From contig OMYD01000019.1 of NCBI GenBank assembly GCA_900315195.1, positions 1 to 41,526 of the forward strand: a stretch of DNA of 41,526 nt. Reading direction: 5' to 3'. Below the pieces are notes generated by a model. The model made no database searches. It saw only the letters and a program-made list of their open reading frames with translations, and was not told where the DNA came from. A program made the translations under genes and the position numbers. The DNA is from an uncultured Eubacteriales bacterium. GTDB lineage: Bacteria > Bacillota > Clostridia > Oscillospirales > Acutalibacteraceae. Positions 34,178 to 41,526 of this stretch are shown piece after piece. Every line of letters begins with the position of its first letter. Within the stretch, counting starts at the first letter, position 1.

Positions 34178-35263
34178 GTGAGAAAGTTTAATGTCGGAAT
34201 TATCGGAGCTACCGGTATGGTAGGACAGCGTTTTGCGCTTTTGCTCGAAAATCATCCTTGGTTTGAGGTTACCGCGCTTGCGGCAAGCTCAAGAAGCGCC
34301 GGCAAAAAGTACGGCGACGTTGTTGAGGGCAGATGGCACATGACAACCCCGCTTCCCGAAAAATACAAGGATATGGTTATTATGGACGCCGAGCAGGTTG
34401 AGGAGGTTGCCTCAAAGGTTGACTTCTGTTTCTGCGCGGTAAACATGAAAAAAGACGAAATCCGTGCTCTTGAGGAAAAATACGCCAAGGCTGAGTGCCC
34501 GATTGTTTCCAACAACTCCGCTCACCGTTTTACACCTGACGTTCCCATGGTTATCCCGGAAATCAACGCGGATCATATCAAGATCATCGAAGCTCAGAGA
34601 AAGCGCCTCGGCACAAAGCGCGGCTTTGTCGCTGTAAAATCAAACTGCTCGCTTCAGAGCTATGTTCCCGCCATTCATCCGCTCAAGGCTTTGGGCGTTG
34701 ATAAGGTTTTGGCGTGCACATATCAGGCTATTTCAGGCGCGGGCAAAACCTTCAAGACATGGCCCGAGATGGTAGATAACCTTATTCCTTACATCGGCGG
34801 CGAGGAAGAAAAGTCCGAGAAAGAGCCGCTCAAAATCTGGGGACATATTGAGGGCGATGAGATCGCGCTCACAGACGACATTGCAATTACATCACAGTGT
34901 CTGCGCGTTCCCGTTTCCGACGGCCACACAGCGGCAGTGTTTATGTCCTTTAAGGAAGGCGTTAAAAAGCCCTCTGTTGAAGAGATTATCAACGTATGGG
35001 AGAATTATCAGGGCAGAGCTCAGGAGCTTGAGCTTCCCAGCGCTCCCAAACACTTCCTCCACTACTTCACAGAGCCCGACCGCCCGCAGATCAAGTCCGA
35101 GAGAAATCTTGAGAACGGCATGGCGGTATCAGTCGGCAGACTCAGAGAGGATACCCAGTACGATTATAAGTTCGTATGTATGTCACACAACACCTTGAGA
35201 GGCGCAGCGGGCGGCGCTGTTTTGCTTGCCGAGCTGCTTTGCGCGGAAGGTTATATGGATTAA
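34178..35263 (+). CDS. asd: Aspartate-semialdehyde dehydrogenase
   Basis: A 361-residue NADPH-dependent dehydrogenase. The Rossmann motif is GIIGATGMVGQRFALLLENH, and the catalytic cysteine is Cys157 in KSNCSLQSYVPAIHP. SDGHTAAVF and, near the end, SHNTLRGAAGGAVLLAELL follow. The length and the SNCSLQ motif indicate the archaeal/fungal-like subgroup also seen in many Clostridia, not the short classic bacterial type. It makes aspartate semialdehyde for lysine, threonine and methionine. GTG 34178 is preceded by CGGAGG. It is followed by dapA and dapB, so the local branch is diaminopimelate/lysine. Confidence 0.95.
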   Translation: MRKFNVGIIGATGMVGQRFALLLENHPWFEVTALAASSRSAGKKYGDVVEGRWHMTTPLPEKYKDMVIMDAEQVEEVASKVDFCFCAVNMKKDEIRALEEKYAKAECPIVSNNSAHRFTPDVPMVIPEINADHIKIIEAQRKRLGTKRGFVAVKSNCSLQSYVPAIHPLKALGVDKVLACTYQAISGAGKTFKTWPEMVDNLIPYIGGEEEKSEKEPLKIWGHIEGDEIALTDDIAITSQCLRVPVSDGHTAAVFMSFKEGVKKPSVEEIINVWENYQGRAQELELPSAPKHFLHYFTEPDRPQIKSERNLENGMAVSVGRLREDTQYDYKFVCMSHNTLRGAAGGAVLLAELLCAEGYMD

Positions 35264-35287
35264 TATATAATAATATGGAGGCGTATT

Positions 35288-36068
35288 ATGGCTAACCACA
35301 TTTTTACAGGTTCGGGCGTGGCGCTTATTACTCCCATGAATTCAGACGGCTCCGTTAATTATCCGGTGCTTGCTGATCAACGGCAGAATCCCCGTTATCG
35401 CGGGTACGGGCAGCAACGATACCTCTACAGCGGTAATGCTGTCAAAAGCGGCACAGAAGTACGGCATTGACGCGCTTCTTACCGTAACTCCTTATTACAA
35501 TAAGACCTCACAGGCAGGTTTAATAAAGCACTTTAACGTTATTGCCGATTCGGTTGACCTGCCCCTGATCCTTTACAACGTACCCTCGCGTACAGGCTGC
35601 AACATCCAGGCAAAGACCTATGCCGAGCTATGCAAGCATCCAAATATCGTAGCGGCAAAGGAAGCAAGCGGCGATATTTCACAGGTTGCGCTTATCCGTT
35701 CACTCTGCGGTGATAAGCTCGACATTTATTCTGGCAACGACGACCAGACCGTACCGTTCATGTCGCTGGGAGCTTTGGGCGTTATCTCTGTTTTCGCGAA
35801 TATCTGTCCTGAGGAGATGCACAATATCTGTCAGCTTTGCCTTGACAACGATTTTGCCGAGGCTCAGAAGCTTCACTTCCACTATCTTGAGCTTATGAAC
35901 ATTCTGTTCAGCGATGTAAACCCGATTCCCGTCAAGACCGCTATGAATTTGTTCGGCTTTGAAGCTGGCGAATGCAGACTTCCGCTGGTACCCATGAGCA
36001 CTGCGGGTTATCACAACCTGAAGGATTGTCTTGCAAAGTACGATTTGCTCAACAAGTATTCAAAGTAA
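35288..36068 (+). pseudogene. dapA: 4-hydroxy-tetrahydrodipicolinate synthase, internal deletion and frameshift
   Basis: The first ~31 residues (MANHIFTGSGVALITPMNSD...NYPVLAD) are read in one frame and the rest, from NGRIPVIAGTGSNDTSTA to the end, in another. At the junction GCTGATCAACGGC, about 40 residues expected in DapA are absent, including the GTTGES active-site loop with the catalytic threonine pair. The downstream Tyr (LYNVPSRTG) and Schiff-base Lys (AAKEASGD) are retained. The missing length is roughly 120 bases and not a multiple of three. The product as written cannot be a working synthase. Either the gene is dead, or the deletion is an assembly artefact. A terminator follows. Confidence 0.85.
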
Positions 36069-36103
36069 GTATTTTTATTTAAATTAAAAGCAATAATAAA
36101 AGA

Positions 36104-36137
36104 GCCGGCGCAAAGCGGATTGTTTGTGCCGGCCTTT
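36104..36137 (+). terminator. Hairpin terminator between dapA and dapB
   Basis: Arms GCCGGCGCAAA and TTTGTGCCGGC (11 bp, one G-T pair) around an eight-base loop, followed by CTTTT. It stands before dapB's AAGGAAGTG site, so dapB probably depends on readthrough or on an unseen promoter. Confidence 0.7.
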
Positions 36138-36155
36138 TGATAAGGAAGTGTAATA

Positions 36156-36920
36156 ATGACAAAGATTGCAATTGTCGGCTGCAACGGAAAAATGGGTGGT
36201 TTTGTAGCTCAGGCAGTAAAAGAAAACTCGGCGTGCGAAACGCTTTTTGGCGTTGACGCGTTCGGTGATAATAAAAATGACTTTCCCGTATACCCGTCAT
36301 TTGAGGGCGTTGTGGAGGTTCCCGATGTAATCATTGACTTTTCAAATCCCGCGGCTCTTGACGGTATGCTCGATTTTGCGGTGAAGAACGGCGTTCCGTG
36401 CGTTATCTGTACCACGGGTTATTCTCAGGAGCAGACAGCTAAAATCAAGGCGGCTTCCGAAAAGATTGCAATATTCTTTTCCGGAAATATGTCGCTTGGT
36501 ATCAACCTGCTTATTGAGCTTTCAAAGCAGGCGGCAAGGGTGCTGGGAAACAGCTTTGATATCGAGATCGTCGAAAAGCACCATAACCTCAAGGTCGACG
36601 CTCCAAGCGGCACTGCGCTTATGATTGCGGACGGAATTTCAGAAACGCTCAGCGAGGAGCCTCAGTATGTTTACGACAGACACGCTTACCGCAAAAAACG
36701 CTCAAAGAATGAAATCGGAATCCATTCAGTAAGAGGCGGTACAATTGTGGGTGAGCACGAGGTTATTTTCGCGGGGCACGACGAGGTCGTTACCGTGTCG
36801 CATCAGGCGCAGTCCAAGGAGGTATTTGCGTCAGGCTCGGTTAACGCCGCGGTTTTTCTTGCCGACAAAAAGCCGGGAATGTATGATATGGGCGATTTGC
36901 TCGCGGATAAATTTGCTTAA
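36156..36920 (+). CDS. dapB: 4-hydroxy-tetrahydrodipicolinate reductase
   Basis: A 254-residue NAD(P)H-dependent reductase that acts just after DapA on the way to diaminopimelate and lysine. It has IAIVGCNGKMGGFV at the N-terminus, VIIDFSNPAAL, CTTGYSQEQ, the signature EIVEKHHNLKVDAPSGTA with the catalytic His and Lys, and SVRGGTIVGEHEV. It looks intact, which is notable given the broken dapA before it. A strong terminator follows. Confidence 0.96.
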   Translation: MTKIAIVGCNGKMGGFVAQAVKENSACETLFGVDAFGDNKNDFPVYPSFEGVVEVPDVIIDFSNPAALDGMLDFAVKNGVPCVICTTGYSQEQTAKIKAASEKIAIFFSGNMSLGINLLIELSKQAARVLGNSFDIEIVEKHHNLKVDAPSGTALMIADGISETLSEEPQYVYDRHAYRKKRSKNEIGIHSVRGGTIVGEHEVIFAGHDEVVTVSHQAQSKEVFASGSVNAAVFLADKKPGMYDMGDLLADKFA

Positions 36921-36929
36921 TGTTTTTTT

Positions 36930-36960
36930 AGAGGTGTGCTTCGGCACGCCTCTTTTTTTT
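36930..36960 (+). terminator. Terminator of the asd-dapA-dapB operon
   Basis: Stem AGAGGTGTGC with GCACGCCTCT (10 bp, one G-T pair), a TTCG tetraloop, then seven T. Confidence 0.93.
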
Positions 36961-37038
36961 GTGAATAAAATAACGTTCGTTCGTTTCATCTCATAGTATA
37001 TAGCGTAGGAATATATTAAATTTCAATGAGGTGAAAAA

Positions 37039-37263
37039 ATGGAAAACATCATTACCTTTGCGTCAATGACAAACGCCATGAAGGCAAAGGAGATGCTGCG
37101 CGGCCACAAAATTCAGACGCGGATGATCCGTACCCCTGCGCGCCTGCGAAAGGGCTCGTGCGGTTACAGTCTGGTGGTGCCAAATAGCTTTACACGCGCG
37201 GTGGAGCTGCTGCAAATGAAAGGAATACCATATAAAGGCATTTTTGCCGATGGTGCCGATTGA
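37039..37263 (+). CDS. DUF3343 family protein (putative Se/S-carrier-like)
   Basis: A 74-residue protein: ITFASMTNAMKAKEMLRGH, then MIRTPARLRKGSCGYSLVVP, and a C-terminal helix. The central R-x-L-x-x-x-CGYSL pattern with one cysteine is characteristic of DUF3343, proteins thought to handle sulfur or selenium together with cysteine desulfurase-like or YedF-like partners. The next gene, which overlaps it by four bases, encodes a desulfurase-like enzyme, which supports that idea by context. ATG 37039 follows TGAGGTG. Confidence 0.85.
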   Translation: MENIITFASMTNAMKAKEMLRGHKIQTRMIRTPARLRKGSCGYSLVVPNSFTRAVELLQMKGIPYKGIFADGAD

Positions 37264-38432
37264 TTTATTTTGATAACGGGGCAACAACCTTTCCTAAGCC
37301 GCAGACAGTAGTGCGTGCGGTTAACAGCGCTATGCTGAATTACGGCGCGAATCCGGGCCGCAGCGGTCACAAAATGTCGATTAAGGCTTCCGAAATCATC
37401 TTTCGATGCCGTGAAAACGCCGCAGCCCTGTTCGGTGTTGAAAGTCCTGAAAAGATTATTTTTACCGATAACTGCACAACCGCGCTCAACACTGTTATCA
37501 AGGGTTTGCTGAAAAACGGAGATCACGCGGTTATTTCGTCCTTGGAGCATAACGCAGTTGCCCGTCCGCTTGAATATCTGAAGCGGCGCGGAGTGAGCTT
37601 TTCCGTAGCCGAGGTGTTTGAGGGTGACGACGAGGCAACTATCGAGAGCTTTCGCAATGCTATAAGAAACAATACAAAGCTGGTTGTTTGCACAGCGGCT
37701 TCAAATGTGTTCGGAATCCGTCTGCCGATTGAGCGCATTGCCGCGCTGTGCAGAATTTACAACATCATGTTTTGTGTTGACGCTGCTCAGTCAGCCGGCG
37801 TTGTTCCGGTTAACATGACGGAAAGCGGAATAGACTTATTATGTGCTCCCGGGCACAAGGGCCTTTACGGCCCGATGGGAACGGGCATTCTAGCGATAAA
37901 CTCAGATGTTTTGCCAGAAAGTCTGACTCAGGGCGGTACGGGAAGTATGTCCTCAAGCCTTGAGCAGCCCGATACGCTCCCTGACAAATATGAAAGCGGA
38001 ACGCCGAATCTCCCGGGAATTGCCGGTCTGAACGCCGGTCTGAAATTTGTTATCGAGAGGGGTGAGGGGCAGATCTTCCGCGCGGAAATCGCTAAAGCCC
38101 AAAAGCTTTATGACGGATTGGCGTCAATGAAAGACGTTGTTCTGTACACTGAGCGCCCGCAGGTTCAAACGCATGTGCCGGTTATCTCTTTCAATGTGCG
38201 CGGACATGACAGCGAGGAGATTGCCGCGCTGCTTAACGACCGCTTCAATATAGCTGTCAGGGCAGGGCTTCACTGTGCCCCTCTGGCGCATAAATCATTC
38301 GGGACAGAGGAGCAGGGAACAGTTCGCGCGGTTATGTCAGTTTATACAAAACCGGCTCAAATAGATTATTTTTTAATGTCTGTAAAGAAAATTATAAAAC
38401 TTCTTCCCAAAAAGGTTGCAATTGATGATTAA
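37260..38432 (+). CDS. Class V aminotransferase, cysteine desulfurase family
   Basis: A 390-residue PLP enzyme: IYFDNGATTFPKPQTVVRA, GANPGRSGHKMS, FTDNCTTALNTVIKG, SSLEHNAVARPL, VDAAQSAGVVPV and the cofactor lysine in APGHKGLYGPMGTG. The final part (VRAGLHCAPLAHKSFG) holds the active-site cysteine region. The sequence fits the group related to SufS-like desulfurases, but I cannot tell a true cysteine desulfurase from a selenocysteine lyase. TTG 37260 is used because a stop codon lies 27 bases upstream; the TTGA overlap with the DUF3343 gene implies coupling. Confidence 0.85.
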   Translation: MIYFDNGATTFPKPQTVVRAVNSAMLNYGANPGRSGHKMSIKASEIIFRCRENAAALFGVESPEKIIFTDNCTTALNTVIKGLLKNGDHAVISSLEHNAVARPLEYLKRRGVSFSVAEVFEGDDEATIESFRNAIRNNTKLVVCTAASNVFGIRLPIERIAALCRIYNIMFCVDAAQSAGVVPVNMTESGIDLLCAPGHKGLYGPMGTGILAINSDVLPESLTQGGTGSMSSSLEQPDTLPDKYESGTPNLPGIAGLNAGLKFVIERGEGQIFRAEIAKAQKLYDGLASMKDVVLYTERPQVQTHVPVISFNVRGHDSEEIAALLNDRFNIAVRAGLHCAPLAHKSFGTEEQGTVRAVMSVYTKPAQIDYFLMSVKKIIKLLPKKVAIDD

Positions 38433-38445
38433 AATGTGTTAAAAT
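38416..38445 (+). promoter_or_regulatory. Possible promoter of cdaA-cdaR
   Basis: TTGCAA, an 18-base spacer and TAAAAT, beginning inside the last codons of the desulfurase gene. It is about 65 bases before cdaA and imperfect. A TTGACA at about 38480 has no suitable -10 before the start codon and is not used. Confidence 0.4.
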
Positions 38446-38508
38446 ATAAACTAAGAATGAATTGATCGCGCATGGGCGGTTGACAATTAAAGGGAAAGGA
38501 GGATGAAT

Positions 38509-39372
38509 GTGGAATTTTTTGACAATCTATGGTCAATAATTAAAACTATTCAGTTTCGCGATGTTGTTGACATTCTCGCTATTTCGCTGATTGTGTTCGG
38601 ATTGTTTAAGCTTATACGCGAAACAAGAGCGGTGCAGCTTCTCAAGGGTTTGCTGCTTTTGTTGGTTGTTTACATTTTATCCTCCATATTTAATTTGGTA
38701 ATGCTCTCAACGCTGCTAAGAGCTTTTTTTGAGGCGTCGGTTATAATTATCGTTGTTATTTTCCAGCCCGAAATCCGAAAAGCGCTGGAGCAGGTGGGCA
38801 GGACAAAAAAATGGCGCAAATATATTAAAATTTTCTCAAAGTACGGCAGGAGTGACGAATGGGAAAAGGCGGTCAAAAAATCAATTATAGACGCCGCCGA
38901 TACCTCGATTCTGTTTTCGCGTTCACGCACCGGTGCGCTTTTGGTGTTCGAGCGTGAAACAATGCTGTCGGACATCGCGTCAACAGGTACCGTGATTGAT
39001 GCCGAAACATCCGTAGCGCTGTTTGGCAATATTTTCTTCAATAAGGCTCCGCTACACGACGGCGCCAGCATTATCCGCGACGGAAAGCTGTTTGCCGCAG
39101 GCTGCATTTTACCCCTGACGGCTAATAAAAATGTGGATATAAACCTTGGCACCCGTCACCGCGCCGCCCTCGGTATCTCAGAGCAGAGCGACGCTGTAGT
39201 GCTTGTTGTCAGCGAGGAATCGGGTGTTATTTCCCTTGCTGTTGAGGGGCAGCTTGAGCGCGGATTTACCCGCGATAAGCTGATTAAAAAGCTCAATGAG
39301 CTTATGCTTGATGAGGTTGAAGAGGAGGAGAGCAAATATCGAAGGCTCAGAAAAGGGAGGAAGATGAAATGA
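38509..39372 (+). CDS. cdaA: Diadenylate cyclase CdaA
   Basis: A membrane enzyme of 287 residues that joins two ATP into cyclic di-AMP, the second messenger for potassium and osmotic balance and wall integrity. Three hydrophobic segments (about 15-90) precede the DAC domain, with the catalytic motifs PLHDGASII and GTRHRAALG. GTG 38509 is preferred to ATG 38503 because AGGAGG ends at 38502, directly touching that ATG but six bases from the GTG. The stop overlaps the cdaR start (ATGA). Confidence 0.93.
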   Translation: MEFFDNLWSIIKTIQFRDVVDILAISLIVFGLFKLIRETRAVQLLKGLLLLLVVYILSSIFNLVMLSTLLRAFFEASVIIIVVIFQPEIRKALEQVGRTKKWRKYIKIFSKYGRSDEWEKAVKKSIIDAADTSILFSRSRTGALLVFERETMLSDIASTGTVIDAETSVALFGNIFFNKAPLHDGASIIRDGKLFAAGCILPLTANKNVDINLGTRHRAALGISEQSDAVVLVVSEESGVISLAVEGQLERGFTRDKLIKKLNELMLDEVEEEESKYRRLRKGRKMK

Positions 39373-40625
39373 AAAAACAATCCCTTTTCGGACGCTGGAT
39401 GCAGAACAACTATTTCCTGTTTTTATTCGCGGTGCTTGTTTCACTGGTAATATGGATATATATGAGCTTTAACTCCACCGATGTAGACACAACGTTTACA
39501 ATAAGTGATGTTCCGATCCAAACGGAGCTGTCGGATGAATCCCGTGAATTGGGGTTGCAGGTTTTTACCGCGGGTGAGCCGAAAGCAACGGTTACGGTTT
39601 CCGGCAACCGAACGGTACTGGGACTTTTAAACGAGAATGATATTACGGTTACCGCCACCGCAGGCTCCATCAACTCCGCAGGTAATTATACGCTTCCGGT
39701 ATCCGCGGCAAAACGAACCTCAAGAAGCAATTTTGAAATAAAAAGCTATTCTCCGTCTACCTTGAGTGTTACCGTAGATTACTTTAAGGAGAGCGAGTTT
39801 CAAATTCAGGACGGAGTTGTAATTCGTCTTGAGGAAGGCTATTACGGCTCAACCACTATGTCCCATAGCTCGGTGAAAATATCAGGTCCGCAGACCGAAG
39901 TACTGAAAATAAAAAAAGTAGTTGCTAAGGCTAATATTTCGGATAAATTAAGCAGTTCCACCGAGGTTGACGCTGATTTGGTTCTGCTTGATGAAAACAA
40001 CAAAGAGATTTCAAGCAAAATGCTCGATATGAGCACTGAATCTGTCAAAGCAACCGTAACGGTTCTGCCTGAAAAGACCGTAAAGGTTGAACCTGTTTTT
40101 GTCAATAAGCCTGAAGGCCTGAATATCACGGAGGATATGATAACAATTACTCCGTCAGACTTGCTTATTGCGGGTCCTGCCGATACCCTTGAAAAAATGG
40201 ACAGCGTTCAGCTTGAACCGATCGACTTTTCAAGCATACGTAACGAAAAGGTAGACTTTGATAATCTCGGCATTAAAATTCCGGAAAACTGCAAGAGTAT
40301 TAATAACTATACAACCGCCAAGGTATCTCTTGATTTGAGCGGTCTTTCATCAAAACGATTCACGGTAGACAGATTTATTGTTGAAGGTCTTTCCGACGAG
40401 TATTCCTCAACGGTAACATCAAAGAGTATAGATGTTATTGTCATAGGCTCCAAGAGCAACCTTGAAAAGCTTTCGGCGTCTCAGATTACCGCGGTTATTG
40501 ATACCTCTGATTCGTCGGGAAAAACCGGTTCGGTTGAAATGCCCGTAAACTTCCGCTTCAGCGACACAACCGGGTGTTGGGCTTACGGAAAATATCAGGC
40601 GAATATCACGATTACAAAAAAATAA
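39369..40625 (+). CDS. cdaR: YbbR-domain protein CdaR, regulator of CdaA
   Basis: A 418-residue protein with one N-terminal membrane anchor (about 15-33, then a WIYMSFNS-type ending) and an extracytoplasmic chain of YbbR repeats; I count about four by their alternating strand pattern (VTVSGNRTV, VKISGPQTEV, LLIAGPADT, VIVIGSKSN). In Firmicutes CdaR binds CdaA and tunes its activity. It overlaps cdaA by four bases. The third usual partner, glmM, is not next in this window. Confidence 0.92.
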   Translation: MKKQSLFGRWMQNNYFLFLFAVLVSLVIWIYMSFNSTDVDTTFTISDVPIQTELSDESRELGLQVFTAGEPKATVTVSGNRTVLGLLNENDITVTATAGSINSAGNYTLPVSAAKRTSRSNFEIKSYSPSTLSVTVDYFKESEFQIQDGVVIRLEEGYYGSTTMSHSSVKISGPQTEVLKIKKVVAKANISDKLSSSTEVDADLVLLDENNKEISSKMLDMSTESVKATVTVLPEKTVKVEPVFVNKPEGLNITEDMITITPSDLLIAGPADTLEKMDSVQLEPIDFSSIRNEKVDFDNLGIKIPENCKSINNYTTAKVSLDLSGLSSKRFTVDRFIVEGLSDEYSSTVTSKSIDVIVIGSKSNLEKLSASQITAVIDTSDSSGKTGSVEMPVNFRFSDTTGCWAYGKYQANITITKK

Positions 40626-40630
40626 ACTTC

Positions 40631-40677
40631 AGCCGTACGGCGTTTTTCTTAATAAAGCGCTGTACGGCTTTGTTGTT
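40631..40677 (+). terminator. Terminator after cdaR
   Basis: Arms AGCCGTACGGCG and CGCTGTACGGCT (12 bp, one G-T pair) with a 15-base loop, then TTTGTTGTT. Confidence 0.8.
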
Positions 40678-40724
40678 AATAATAAAAATGTACTGATATA
40701 TTTAATAAAAAGCTCAAAAAATTA

Positions 40725-40753
40725 TTGTATTTTTCGTCATGGAATGATATAAT
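40725..40753 (+). promoter_or_regulatory. Sigma-A promoter of the GtrA-like gene
   Basis: TTGTAT, a 17-base spacer and TATAAT with TGA just before it (extended -10). About 50 bases to the start codon. Confidence 0.7.
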
Positions 40754-40803
40754 AAATAAGATATGCGGCATATAAATAGATTTTTGCCGTTTTTGGAGGG
40801 AGT

Positions 40804-41274
40804 ATGAAGGAACTTTTTTCGTTAATTGCAAAGGGCAATTTTAAGGGTGTTTTTTTTGAAAAGACCGATAATGTGTTTATTCAGTTTTTTCGCTACTGCT
40901 TTGTAGGCGGTATCGCTACCCTTGTAGAGGGCGGAGCTCTTTGGCTGATTCAGCATTTTGTGTTTAAAGAGGCAGAGGGCTTTTATGTATATATCTCGCA
41001 GGGCATAGCCTTTGTGCTGGGGCTTATCGCAAATTTTATTCTATCCAAGCTGTTTGTTTTTCAGGAAAAGAGCGAAAAAACAAATGCCGCGGGTGAATTC
41101 GCGGCCTATGCAGTAATCGGCGTAGTCGGGCTTTTGGTAAAGGAGCTGCTGCTTTGGGTTTTCAATATTCAAATCGGCTGGCATTATATGCTCGTATGGG
41201 TTTTCTCTACTCTTATTGTTCTTATATGGAATTATGCGGCGAGAAAGGTTCTCCTTTACAGAAAGAAAAAATAA
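40804..41274 (+). CDS. GtrA-like membrane protein
   Basis: A 156-residue protein with four hydrophobic segments. Family pattern pieces: FFRYCFVGGIATLVEGGALWLI, GLIANFILSKLFVF and a basic end, AARKVLLYRKKK. GtrA proteins are thought to move undecaprenyl-linked sugars, or to help surface-sugar synthesis; substrate unknown here. It has GGAGGG before the ATG and an oxidoreductase gene directly after, so a small surface-polysaccharide gene group may begin here and continue to the right. Confidence 0.88.
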   Translation: MKELFSLIAKGNFKGVFFEKTDNVFIQFFRYCFVGGIATLVEGGALWLIQHFVFKEAEGFYVYISQGIAFVLGLIANFILSKLFVFQEKSEKTNAAGEFAAYAVIGVVGLLVKELLLWVFNIQIGWHYMLVWVFSTLIVLIWNYAARKVLLYRKKK

Positions 41275-41295
41275 TTATGAAAAGGTGTAAATAAA

Positions 41296-41526
41296 ATGCA
41301 GAAGGTATTAATCATAGGCGCCGGTCCCGCGGGCTTGACGGCGGCGTATGAATTGCTTGACAAAAGCAAGGATTATGAAGTCATCGTATTTGAGGAGAGC
41401 GGCCGCTTCGGCGGTATTTCCCGAACTGTGAATTACAAGGGCAACCGCATGGACATGGGCGGACACCGCTTTTTCTCCAAGGTTCCCGAGGTAAACGAGT
41501 GGTGGGAAAAGATGCTTCCTACCCAG
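41296..41526 (+). CDS. NAD(P)/FAD-binding oxidoreductase, N-terminal part (partial)
   Basis: 77 residues up to the window edge. It has a Rossmann dinucleotide-binding motif [19 protein letters not shown] and then [14 protein letters not shown] and [19 protein letters not shown], a pattern shared by UDP-galactopyranose mutase-like and amine-oxidase-like flavoproteins. The specific activity needs the rest of the gene. It starts 22 bases after the GtrA-like gene with an AAAGGTG site. Confidence 0.8.
   Translation, partial: MQKVLIIGAGPAGLTAAYELLDKSKDYEVIVFEESGRFGGISRTVNYKGNRMDMGGHRFFSKVPEVNEWWEKMLPTQ

Noticed and set aside
35288-36068. dapA as a simple one-base sequencing frameshift
   Set aside because: A single-base error would keep the protein length, but about 40 conserved residues are also missing at the junction.
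1-41526. CRISPR array or defence island
   Set aside because: I saw no regular short repeats with unique spacers and no Cas, restriction or toxin-antitoxin genes. The only tandem repeats are the ~200-bp tRNA-derived units.

Overview
The window looks like a chromosomal segment of a low-to-mid GC Firmicute, most likely a Clostridia member of the Ruminococcaceae/Oscillospirales type. This inference rests on a PolC-type replicase, strong AGGAGG ribosome-binding sites, sigma-A promoters with extended -10 elements, a hisZ plus short-hisG pair, yajC next to a TIGR04086-like protein, and DUF3343 next to a cysteine desulfurase. I cannot name a species.

Layout. (1) 1-1443: the end of a phage-like module (two small ORFs, then a holin with a terminator), followed by about 430 bp of tandem ~200-bp repeats built from pieces of a tRNA-Ser 3' end, ending in a minus-strand tRNA-Ser(GGA) whose outermost acceptor pairs are lost. 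(2) 1462-4025: a polar amino-acid ABC transporter (lipoprotein, permease, ATPase). (3) 4085-16577: a housekeeping block in the order pyrH, frr, uppS, cdsA, dxr, rseP, ispG, polC and an AI-2E family transporter. It combines nucleotide and ribosome functions with isoprenoid/undecaprenyl and phospholipid synthesis. (4) 16622-22856: a histidine operon hisZ-G-D-C-B-A-I-E that lacks hisH and hisF. (5) 22871-27100: a minus-strand HPr-like protein without the phosphorylatable His, mtaB, a GHL10-type lipid-anchored or secreted hydrolase-like protein on the minus strand, a DUF1294 protein, an RluA-family pseudouridine synthase and a fragment of an IS3-family element. (6) 27074-30811 minus strand: a polytopic membrane protein whose 3' end runs into the IS fragment, and a membrane-anchored PASTA protein whose kinase domain has lost its catalytic residues. 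(7) 30882-33969 minus strand: queA-tgt (queuosine tRNA modification), then yajC and a TIGR04086-like membrane protein. (8) 34020-36960: a lysine/diaminopimelate operon asd-dapA-dapB in which dapA carries an internal deletion with frameshift. (9) 37039-41526: DUF3343 plus a class V aminotransferase (cysteine desulfurase family), cdaA-cdaR (cyclic-di-AMP synthesis and control), a GtrA-like membrane protein and the start of an FAD/NAD-binding oxidoreductase.

How the genes fit together. The middle of the window is conventional core metabolism with tight spacing and translational coupling (4-13 bp overlaps at hisZ/hisG, hisG/hisD, tgt/queA, cdaA/cdaR, DUF3343/desulfurase). The items most worth a second look are the tRNA-Ser-derived repeat array, the broken dapA, the PASTA pseudokinase and the IS-scarred neighbour gene, the missing hisHF pair, the His-less HPr-like protein, and a hairpin that would cover the ribosome-binding site of the TIGR04086-like gene. 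I did not find a clear, self-contained novel defence or mobile system. All calls come from reading the sequence and from memory of protein families; no database search was run.
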